Below are positions 43,138-52,795 of a DNA stretch of 64,000 bases, in pieces. The number at the start of each line of letters is the position of its first letter. Positions within the stretch are counted from its first letter, which is position 1. The DNA comes from Plantago major (Eukaryota > Streptophyta > Magnoliopsida > Lamiales > Plantaginaceae). The stretch spans positions 70,740,217 through 70,804,216 of the forward strand of contig CM048841.1 of the NCBI GenBank assembly GCA_026545765.1. The letters run 5' to 3'. A model generated the notes under the pieces. The model was not told the DNA's origin, made no database searches, and saw only the letters and a list, made by a program, of their open reading frames with translations. The position numbers and the translations under genes are program-made.

Positions 43138-44812
43138 TGTTAGGAAATTTGTTAGATATTTTGTTAGAAATATCTGTTTAGATTTTGATCAAAGAATACG
43201 ATGACTTATCTTACCTCGTAGGTGATTAAGACTTTGTTCACTTGAACATCGTAAAAGAGGAAACCCACTAAGTATGATAGTCTAGCTAATCTTGTATAAG
43301 ATATTAGGTCTCAAAATGTAATTATTATTTTATGAAGAGAAGACCAAGAAGAAGACATCCAAGCAGAACAAGCTCAACGACATTAAAGACTTGAAGAAAC
43401 TGCACAAGATTACTGAAACAGTTTTTCAGATACCTTAGCCAGATATCTTGAAGACACAAATAGTTTTAAACAAACAGTGTCACAAGAGATATCTGAGAAA
43501 TGAAAGGTCTATCTGAAAACAAGGAAAGTGTCCACAGATATCTATTCTCAGATACCTTGAGCTTTAACCACATTTCTGAAACATAAATATATATATTGCA
43601 AACAAAGTTGTTTCAATAAAAGTGGTATCTGAAGATTGAAGATAAGGACGTGCAAAGAATCAGATAATACTAGTCTCTGATACAAAGCATAGTTCCGTTG
43701 GCACTACAGGACAAAAAGTATAAGACAACGCATTTAATGACGGAGATGTCTAAACAAAAGCCATGGCTACTCAAGAAGAAGACAAAACTCACATAAAGAT
43801 TATACACAGATATCTATAGTTTGAATTTGAGCTAACGGATACTATTCAAACAAGACTCAAATTCATCTATAAATATCAACACTTAGACAAATTTTGAGAA
43901 GACACGACAGAAACACGTAACTTCATCAACATCTTACTCTCTCAAAGCAAATTACTTATCCTCAAAGCTTTCATGCGACCAAAGCTCTTGATCTTAAGTA
44001 GCACTAAAGTTCTAAGTGTCTCGATCCTAAACAAGCAAACTATCCGTGAAAGAGTTGAAACAAAAGATCAAGTATCCGAGATTCATTCTCTTGACAGTTA
44101 TCCGAGACTGGTCAAGAAAAGAATAAGATACCATACATTGCAAAGTGTATTAAGTATACTTGATTCACGAGCTATCTCGATTAACCTAAAAGTTATTAAA
44201 GAAACTCATCCGACAACTCAAACCAAACCCACACCATCATCGGGCGTGGAGTATGTGAAGTACTTTGTTTGAAAAATCAGGGAACAACTCCAAGGTTAAC
44301 GGAGTATAGGAAGTACTTGATTTGGGTAACTAAGGAATAACTCCAAGGTTATTGAGCACAGGAAGTACTTAGCTTGGGAAGCTAGGGAATAGCTCAAAAA
44401 GGTTTCTGAGTACAGGAAGTACTTGGCTGTGAAAGCCGGGAACAACTCAGGGGAACATTTGGTTGGGAACCATCTGTTTAAGGAATCTTAGAATAGGATT
44501 TTTGTAAGGTGACCTCAATTATCTATTCTAGTGAATTCTAGGTCTTTGGAAGACCGAAGTGGATTAGTTGGAGGATTACGCCACCTCCAGATACCACTAT
44601 ACTTGCTGTGTTATTTACTTTTCTGTATTTACATTTCAAAGAACACACACACACTTTAACTGCTTCTCGCACTTATCTATCTTAAGTCTTCCGCTCGATT
44701 ATAAGTATCGATATCTACTCGTATATCTCGAGAAATAGTTTTATCGACAAAAGTTTTAAGAGACTATTCACCCCCCCCCCAGTCTTTTACTTTGCCGTTA
44801 TCTGGACCAACA
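43138..44812 (+). mobile_element. 5' LTR of the pol-less Sirevirus
   Basis: 1675 bp from TGTTAGGAAAT to GGACCAACA. The first bases contain a 12-bp near-repeat (AAATTTGTTAG units) not present in the other two elements. It contains the TATA box at 43868-43875, the hairpin repeat in diverged form and a run of 10 C near the end. Parts of the copy read CG where the partner LTR has CAG/CTG. Confidence 0.9.
43868..43875 (+). promoter_or_regulatory. LTR TATA box
   Basis: TATAAATA in the context CATCTATAAATATCAACACT, identical in the 3' LTR at 53528-53535 and, reversed, in the minus-strand elements. It is the likely promoter of the genomic RNA. Confidence 0.65.
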
Positions 44813-44814
44813 AG

Positions 44815-44826
44815 TGGTATCAGAGC
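44815..44826 (+). other. primer-binding site for tRNA-iMet
   Basis: TGGTATCAGAGC two bases after the LTR end, identical to the nested element. Confidence 0.9.
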
Positions 44827-44929
44827 AGGAGGTTCACAAGCCTTTTGCACTGAACCTAGATCCCCAGATAGGTGAAGGAACTTTGTCCATTTTCGAGGAC
44901 TATTTAATTTGTGTGTTAAGTGTGCAGGA

Positions 44930-45982
44930 ATGTTGAGTGATGCACCCGTTCTCAAACCAGAGAATTACGAGAAATGGAAAAATAACATGATGCTACACCT
45001 TGAAGCCATAAGTGACGAAATGATCGAAGTGATAAAGAATGGCCCAATAGTCATTTAACAACTCAAACAAGTAATGGAGGTTTCTAATGGTAGAGACAGA
45101 GATCAAAGCGAAGGATCTTCACAAACCGATGCGTCAACAAGTGGGAGATCTACTAGTCAAGTTATTTACGAACCAAAGCCCAGAGAACTCTGGATATCGA
45201 AAGATGCCAAGAGGAATCGTCTGGATGGTCAAGCTCGTAATATCATCATCGATCGACACTGAGCACATACAAGTAAATCGTGGGTGCTAAACCGGCGAAA
45301 GTTGCTCGCAACCGATTGAAGAAATCTGCGTTTAATCGAGAAAACCAAAGAAAACAAGTTCGAAGTTCTCAAGTTGAAATTTCAAAATTTCAAACAAGGA
45401 CCCATCAAACTCGAAGAACTTGATTTCAGATTTACCACCTCATGAGTGATATGGCAAAGACTTGGGAAATAATGATACTCCCAATGTAAAAGATTAAGAC
45501 TATTGTAAGTCTTAACCACAACCGGAGCATACCAAATTCTTTTATTTTAACCAAGGAATGCCAAATATCACTCCAAAGGAACTCTTCTCACATCTTTCTA
45601 CGGTAGATTATGAGACAACACAAAGAGAACAAACAACCTAAAAGTTGCATCGTTGCTCTAGTTGCTCAAGGAACTTCTGAAAAGAAGAAAAGCAAGGAAG
45701 AGACTGAGGATGCTCTTGCTGCAAAGCAAATGAGCAAATATGTCAGTCGAGAAATTGAGAGAAGAAAAGCCAAAGAGAAGTCAAAAGCATCTAGTTCAAA
45801 CTATCACCAAGACAAAAATATGCAAAGCTCACGAACAAGCCAAATTTCGTAAAGCATCATGTACTGAGGAAGCAGAAATTGGAAACGATATCTGTTTCTA
45901 TTGTCAGAAACCTGGTCACTTCAAGAAGGATTGTCCTGCCTTCAACAAACTAAGGACAGGTGACAAGAAAGTAGATTCTTAG
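44930..45982 (+). pseudogene. copia gag (pol-less element)
   Basis: It starts at ATG 44930-44932 (MLSDAPVLKPENYEKWKNNM). An in-frame TAA at 45056-45058 stands where the other copies have Gln (CAA). The region then carries GSSQTDASTSGR, a shifted central part, a Lys/Glu-rich helix (about 45610-45850) and an intact CCHC knuckle CFYCQKPGHFKKDCPAF (about 45893-45940). The frame ends at TAG 45980-45982, directly after the deletion junction, so the last residues come from sequence that normally follows RNase H. Confidence 0.8.
45963..45971. other. deletion junction, pol removed
   Basis: ACAAGAAAG here is shared by both parental sites in the nested element: the gag end (minus strand at 31414-31422, after GGTG) and the end of pol (minus strand at 26724-26732, before TAGATTC). 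The junction reads GGTGACAAGAAAGTAGATTC. About 4.7 kb of pol is lost relative to the nested copy. Confidence 0.85.
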
Positions 45983-46823
45983 CCTTAAGACATAGTCTTG
46001 GACTAATGGAACTACCAATGAACTGAAAGAGAAGAGGTATCTGGAACAGGCATCCAGAGAAGAGGTATCTGGAACGGGCATCCAGAGAAGAGAAAAGAGA
46101 AAACTGGAACAGGTATCCAGAAGTCAAAAAGGCTAAAGAGCAAAAAGACAGCTTCAGATCTCTGAGACGGGAACTCAGATATCTGAATCACTCTATAAAC
46201 GGGGAACACAAAAGAGAATAGTACAACTATCTGTAGTCAACTACTCTCTTGAAATTCGCATTATTTCTATCTTGATGAAAAACTTGGAAAAATCCTAAGT
46301 ATAAGACAGATTCAGATGCAAACAGTGTTCTTGGTCATACAAAAACGTGATTCAGTTAGCTATTAGCCAAAATTCATTAAATGGGCACAATTACACTTGT
46401 TGATTGTGATCATTGCTGAAGAAGCAATGGTGACCCTTGATGAAATTAAGCGATTGATCTTACGGTGGAAATTAATTCACAGTAAATAGTGGACTGTAAA
46501 AATTCTGACAAGGCCCACTTTGCATTTAATGCCGAACTAGCTTTTGGTCACGCCTGCTTGCAAATCACAGATACGTACACACAAAATCAATTTGTATGTA
46601 TATGTCTGTTGAAATTCTATTGCTATATATATAGGATTTTGGCATAGGAAATCACTTTTGCCTAATCCGAAAACTCATCTTGCACAAAAATAGCAAAACC
46701 TTCTCTTGATTCTCTGCAAACCTTCTACAATCTCTGCAAATCAAGATTAAGTTTTTCTGCAAAGAATTACTGAATCAAATCTCTTTCAAACACCAATTTC
46801 AAATTCCTACACTATATAAAGAG
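45983..46823 (+). promoter_or_regulatory. leader and internal promoter of the extra gene
   Basis: Non-coding. It begins with 28-bp tandem units (46027-46054 and 46055-46082, then a partial third) around AGGTATCTGGAACAGGCATC. It contains a long TATA box at 46624-46633 in the context GCTATATATATAGGATTTTG, about 190 bases before the ATG. The TATA context is conserved in the two other copies. This suggests that the extra gene is transcribed separately from gag-pol. Confidence 0.5.
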
Positions 46824-49800
46824 ATGGCCCCTAAAAGTTCAACCACACTGAAATCTCAATCCTCCACTGGTACTGCTGAAAAGCAAGCACCAGAGTTGGT
46901 TATTGTGAACAACCGACTAGCAGGAGATTTTAATCCTGACCATTGGACTTCAAATCACAGAATGATTTGGGGTAGTGCCATGGTTGAGGAATACCTCACG
47001 GCTGCAATAGAGAACCAAGCCGACAGAAAGCTAATTCTTGACACGCTTGAAAAGGCACAAATCAAGGGTTTTCTATCTGCTCGCCCTAGTGGAATTTCAT
47101 CACTCGATGTGTTGGAATTCTACAACAACTCCAAGATAATTTCCTGTGTTTCTGAAGGCACTGAAATAGTGTCTGTTAAAACCTCAGTCCAAGGAAAGGA
47201 AATCCTTCTGGACTTAACAACTTTCTGTAAGTTGTTTGAGTTTCAAAATCTTGGAAAGGATTTTGAAATAAACACCAAGGATGATGATCTCCTTGAAGGT
47301 GTTAATAACTCACAAAGGATGTGTGTGATCTTGAAAATCGATACACCCACCGAGTTCAAGCTTCGACATCCGAACCGGACATCCGATGGTTCATCGATGT
47401 ATCGCTTGCATTCTTCACAGATGCTTTGATGGTCTACAAGGAGGTGCTGACCAGATAAGCCAAGAACGATGGATCATGATGTTCTTGCTGAATCAACAAG
47501 ACAAAAGGCTGGAAAACCCTTTAAACTGGGGAAAGTACGCCTTCATGAAGTTTGTGAAGAAGACTCAAGGCTTCGAGCCTAAGATTGCCAAAGGACTAGC
47601 TGAACCAAAGGCCACAGTAGGCTATGGTCTGAAGATATGTTACTTGCTGGAGAAGCTTGGCATTATGCTCAGAGAGACGGCTGAAATAGCCAACAGTAAC
47701 CTACTCTACAAATATGAGTATACAAACTTGATGAAAAAGGTTACTGGGTCTCAGAAAGGTTCTAAGAAGCGAAAGTCTAAAAAGGTATCTGAAGAAAAGG
47801 TTGCGGCCAAGAAGCCCAGAACTTCAAGAAAGAAGTCTGCTGGCAAATCAGAAGACACACCCAAAGAGGTTGTCGATTCTCAGATATCTGCAGGCATTGC
47901 CGATGAACTGATAAAGACAGATGAACTCATCAATGCTGCAAAAGAGTTATCAACTACTGCACAAGTAGACTCAGCAAGAGAAAGTGCGTTCAGAAATGTT
48001 GCGACTAATGCAGAATGCCTTGCTGATGAACTTGCTAATGCTGCCAAAACAGGTGAAAAGCACCAAGCCCTATCTACAGATATCGCAGGAGTAATGGACC
48101 AATCAGTTTCCAATGCTGATGAGAGCTCTGACGATGAAGATGATGAACTAGTCATCTCTCAAGTCCTAGAAAGAGCAAAGAGGGCTAAGGTTACTGAAAT
48201 AGTAACTGGTGAAAAGGTAGCTGAAAGAGAACCTACACCACAGGTTGCTGAACAAGCACCTATAGCAAAGGTTGTTGGTACAAATACTTCATCAGGGAAC
48301 GTTTCTTATGCACAACTTCAAGAAGCCCTGATGAGTGGTAATTTAGTGCTGGCAGATGCTGATGAAAATGCCACATCTAAAAATCTGGAAGAACATTCTA
48401 CTGACCAATCCTCTGCTTCCAGACAACCACAACAACCACAAACACAACAACCACAACAGCCACAAGTGGTTGATGAAATGGTAAATGAACTCCATTTTGA
48501 ATTACCAGCAATGCAGTATGCTGAAGAAAATCCTGCAAAAGAGCAGGTTCCCCAACTCAATGAGAGGAATCAAACTGAGATATCTACTCAGAATGATCAA
48601 CCAGGGGAGGCAACTGAGTTGCATACTCAGGAAAGGTGTGAAGTACCTGAAACTTCAAACAAAGAAGAAATACTGGAACAAGAAGACCAATGTATAGAAA
48701 GGTCACAAGTTTCAGAGACCAATCAGCCTGACATGGATCAGGTAGTTGAATGGTTCAACTCTTATCTTGTGCAAATTTTATGCTTGTACATCTTGTTATT
48801 TATAGAAATTCTTTGTTACAGGCTGAGTTAGAAACACAAGGACAAGAGGAAGCTGGAAAGCTTGCCTCAAGAACTGAGAAAGAGATCTCATCAACCTCAC
48901 CTCTTAAGAAATCTGAGCCTGTCCTACAGGTGATAAAATGTTTCTTAAGTTGTCATTTTTCAGTTATACGATAATTTACTTAACCAATTAAGTGAATGTT
49001 TCTAACAGGCTCCAACTGAGAAAGAGGAAGATAAGGCAGAAATGCCAGAAGAAAACCCAGAAACCAACAAGGTTTCTGAAGAACAGATCATTGAGCCTTC
49101 CAGAATGAAGGTATATGAAAATCAATGATAAATATTCTTCACCTTGGGTTAACTAAAACTTCTTCTCTAAATTACTCAATACTTTCTACTCACAGGCTCA
49201 CTCAGAAGTAGAAGTGCAAGGGGACAGAGTTGCGACATCCCTTGCACCTATGGAAATTGATGAGGCATCAAGGCCTTCATCACAAGAAAAGATTCTAGAG
49301 ACCGCACAAGTCTCTGAGAGACAAGTATCTGAGCCTCCCATGGAGGTAATTGACCGCTCAGATATCTATTTTGTCATCTAAAGTTTTCTTGATAAAATTT
49401 CCTAAGTATTGTGATAATTTTAATTCTCAGGTTCAAGAAAGAAAGGTTGATGAGGACCAGACTTCCAAGTCTCCGCCTCACAACAAGATATCTGAGACAC
49501 CAATTGTCTCAGTAGCACAAGTCTCTGAGCCTGAAGTACTTACTCAGGTAACTCAGAAACTAAACTACACTTCTACTCAGATATCTATAAAAGTTTTGAA
49601 GCTCACTCAAAACTCTTTCTTTCAGGCTCAAACAAGTGCAAAGCAGGCTCCCAATGATGAGAAAAGGGACCTACTTCCCTTCTTCAAAGCTCACACCCTG
49701 CCAAAGCATATTCAATGCTTCAAGAAATGGCAAAGGTTAAGGTGCTCTGATCTCTCTGAAATATTGAGAATCACAGATCAACCAAACAGACGAGCACGAG

Positions 49801-52407
49801 CTCTTGACTTGGAGACATATATCCATGCAATGTTCCCTACCGAACAGTACACAGTTGCGACTTTATTGCATAAGGATTTCTCCAGAGAAGTGGCGCACAG
49901 TTTGATACAAGCCTTTGAACAGGCAGATGGTCAGACAAGATTACAGATGGCATTCAAGCTAGTTCTGCCCCAAACTCTGCAATTTATACCTTCTGAACAA
50001 GAAGAGGTTAATGGGCAGAAGATCACTATTCCTGAAGTGATCAATCTTGTATCCGAAGATGATGAGGAGGAAGAGATAAACGAAAATGACTTCGATGAAC
50101 CTCCCACTGACCATCACCAATGTGATGACATGCATAAAAGGATGATGATGATGCCCGCACTGTGGACCGGAGGAATTTCGCTAAAGAATAATGCCTCAGC
50201 TGCTGAAAAGCACACTGAGAAGACTTCACAGAAATCTCCGTCTCCATCTCCTCAGAAATCTACTCATCCATCTTCCCAACACCCGCCATTACCGAACAAG
50301 TAGTTGAGCTTCAAGAAACCAATCGTAAAATATTAAACACTCAAACCAGAATCGCCAACTCAAACAACTGTTGGAAGAAGAACAACAGCTCCATCTTCAA
50401 CTGGAAGATCAAATCGCTAGATCCAGAGACAAGCTTGATCAACTACAAGATCAATACTTACAAGAAATGATTGCTTACTCTGAGGTTAAAGAGCTACAGG
50501 ATGCTGTGAATGCTATCACCAAAGAACTCGATACTGAAGAAGTATCTGAAGTCAAGCATGATGCTAAGGCTGCATCATCTTCAAAAGAAGTACCATCCTC
50601 CTCCCAGAAAGGGAAGAAACCAATCTCTGAGATGGTTGCTAGACTCGATACAATCAATGAGAATGTCCAAGAGGATGAAGATCACTGGGCTGATTACTCA
50701 GATGATGAAGAAGACAAGACTTTGGCAGAGCACCGCAATGAACATCTAGCGGTCTCTCACTTGAAAAGGAAGCTGATTGCTCCTGCAATATTCAGCAAAC
50801 TGCCAAATGTCCACTCCCATGAATACATGAACAGATACCAAGTACTGGCTCATCTGAAAAAGGAGATGTCTTCACAAAACAAGGAAGTAATTGCCTCCGT
50901 CCCCTCTGAAATGAAAAAGTTCACTGAGCTCATCACTCAGAGAACAACTAGCATAGTCATTGCTCAGAAAGATCTGGGAATGATAAGGGACGATGATGCG
51001 TCTTTAGCTGAAAAAGCTTTCCAAGAGGCAAGTTACACTGCTGGAAAAGCAGATGCCATCCTAGGCCCATTGGCAGAGCTCACTGATAAGGACAATGGAT
51101 TTATCAAGCAAAATCAGGAGCTCAAAGTCGAACTTCAGAAGTTGGTCACTGCCTATAATTATTTACAAGGGCATTTTAACACTCTCTCAGATTCTTTTAT
51201 GAGACTGAGTCAGCCAACAATGACTAAGGGGGAAAGAGTGTACAAATCTGGACCTCAAAGTCAGGGGGAATGGGAAGAAGGAGAAGAAAACAAGAAGAAA
51301 TCTGAGTCAAAGTGCTCAGAGAGGAAGAAGAAACATGAAAACTTCCCACCACCACTCGTAATCAATGAACCCTCCTCAAGCCAAGTCGGTAAATAGTAGT
51401 CGCCCCGTAAACCCATCAAGGAACTACAATGATAACAAGGGCTATGGCACGTAAACCTCCAAGGAGTACCAAGGCTCCAAGGAGAAGACAAGTTAAAGGG
51501 ATTGATGAATCTTCAAGAAGAAGAAGAAGGCAAAATCAAGTCCCCGGCAATGAAGAAGGTCAGAAACTCTCACAAGATTTAATCTTGATGATGATGAGGA
51601 AACTGATGAAGATGAAGCTCCTCTTCACAAGAAAAGGAAAATTGAAAGCCTAATCGAGCCCATAGTCGCAAAGCCCTAGCGCCTAAAACACCCTCTAGAA
51701 ATACCAAGTCTATCCAGGTGGTTCTTCAAGCAACAACCCTAAAGAGAATTCAAGAGAGAAGGAACAGATCGAGAGTCGAGCAAAGACAAAGTCAACTTCC
51801 ACTCAGCCGAAGAAGCCAAAATACAAGATGTGAAGTATGACAATGATTCCTCCGTCTCACAGTGCATCAATCGTAAAAATGGCTATTGGATTCTCGAACT
51901 TAAGCATCTATTGGTAAATTCAAGATTTCGTAACCAATCCATAAACAACTTATGGCATGGAGAAAGATAAGCCAACCTTGATCAACACCAATCACATTAA
52001 AGCCTAGTTGATTTTGAAGTTGTCAAGAGAATCAAGCCATGAGAAAGGACCTCTCGATGAATGTCCATATGGAAAGCCGATGATGTGCATGAATCAATAT
52101 CGAGGAACAGCACAAGAGCAAGACTCATTGTGGAACCCATGAGTCGTTCTATCTAATCAAGATCAATACAAGGGTGACATCGGATATCCGAGGATTATCT
52201 ACTAATACTTCAAGCTTTCAGATATCGAATAGAGCATGCCCGAAGTGGGGAAAGTATCTGGGTCAAACATTTTGTCAAGAAAATCCTACCAAAACCTACA
52301 AAGAGGTCCGTGGATTTGCCAGAGACACCGAGATGCTCGCCGTAACACTTCTCTATGATTATTCTGATGACATCAAAAGGTTTGGAGATAGGAAATTTGC
52401 AGACTGA
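46824..52407 (+). CDS. Sirevirus extra gene, six exons (frame broken in places)
   Basis: Exons by splice signals: 46824-48741, 48822-48929, 49009-49110, 49196-49345, 49431-49547, 49626-52407. All introns are phase 0. Exon 1 encodes a conserved domain (DFNPDHWTSNHRMIWG, SLDVLEFYNNSKII, DLTTFCKLFEFQNLGKDFE, then FDGLQGGADQISQERWIMMF and NWGKYAFMKFVKK). It resembles the putative plant transposon protein domains found in retroelement extra ORFs. A basic stretch (KKRKSKKVSEEK) and an Ala/Glu/Gln-rich tail follow. Exons 2-5 are short acidic modules. Exon 6 encodes FFKAHTLPKHIQCFKKWQRL, an acidic block, coiled coils and the C-terminal YSDDIKRFGD domain. No signal peptide or membrane helix is visible, so it is not envelope-like despite its position. 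Frame breaks near 47330-47400, 50300 and 51400-52200 coincide with CG-for-CWG patches. Function unknown. Confidence 0.7.
48742..48821 (+). other. intron 1 of the extra gene (80 nt)
   Basis: Donor GATCAG/GTAGTT and acceptor TTGTTACAG/GCTGAG. The outer copy has TTGTTACAG/GCTGCA at the acceptor. The donor context in the others is GCTCAG/GTGGTGAATGG or a near form. Phase 0. Confidence 0.65.
48930..49008 (+). other. intron 2 of the extra gene (79 nt)
   Basis: Donor CTACAG/GTGATA and acceptor TTTCTAACAG/GCTCCAACTG. Nested and outer copies have CCACAG/GTGACA and CGCAG/GTAGAA as donors. The acceptor AG is kept in the outer copy (CTAATAG) and lost in the nested one. Phase 0. Confidence 0.7.
49111..49195 (+). 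other. intron 3 of the extra gene (85 nt)
   Basis: Donor ATGAAG/GTATATG and acceptor TACTCACAG/GCTCACTCAG. All three copies keep GAAG/GTATAT and an AG/GCTCA acceptor. Phase 0. Confidence 0.75.
49346..49430 (+). other. intron 4 of the extra gene (85 nt)
   Basis: Donor ATGGAG/GTAATTGA and acceptor TAATTCTCAG/GTTCAAG. The outer copy is GTGGAG/GTAATTGA. The nested acceptor is TAATTCTCAG/GATCAAG. Phase 0. Confidence 0.75.
49548..49625 (+). other. intron 5 of the extra gene (78 nt)
   Basis: Donor ACTCAG/GTAACTC and acceptor CTCTTTCTTTCAG/GCTCAAAC. The nested copy is ATTCAG/GTAACTC with the same pyrimidine tract; the outer one is GCACAG/GTAAGA. Phase 0. Confidence 0.8.
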
Positions 52408-52780
52408 TCCATAGAACTACTGTTGAAGACTTGAAGAGTTGAAGACTTGAAGACTAGTCTATTAGGATGTTTACTTGGAGCTTGGTTACTCTTGTTGTCC
52501 TAATTTACTATGTATTTTTGTATTTTTGCTGACTGAGCTAAAACTTGGTTTATGTATTGAAGTTATCTGTAATCTCTCTTTGTAACTTATCTGAAGAAAT
52601 TACTCTCAGATAGTATTCTATAAAAGATAACTTGTCAGCAAAGATCACACCTTGTGATTTGGTTGATGTCTACTTTCTGCACTTAATTGAATGATTTGAA
52701 AAATCTTAAGAAATGATTAAGTGTTGGATTGTTCACTCATCCAGATTTGTAATAGGTCAGATAGTCATCGTTGACTGATC
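52408..52780 (+). other. 3' untranslated region of the pol-less Sirevirus
   Basis: Non-coding sequence conserved in the other two copies. It contains GAAGACTTGAAGA-like repeats and a segment ending TCATCGTTGACTGATCAAAAAG at the polypurine tract. Confidence 0.6.
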
Positions 52781-52795
52781 AAAAAGGGGGAAATT
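52781..52795 (+). other. polypurine tract (pol-less Sirevirus)
   Basis: AAAAAGGGGGAAATT directly before the 3' LTR start TGTTAGG. Confidence 0.85.

Noticed and set aside
46824..52407. Interpretation of the Sirevirus extra gene as a retroviral-type envelope
   Set aside because: No signal peptide, no transmembrane segment and no Cys-rich ectodomain are visible in any copy. The protein is charged, coiled-coil-rich and intron-split.
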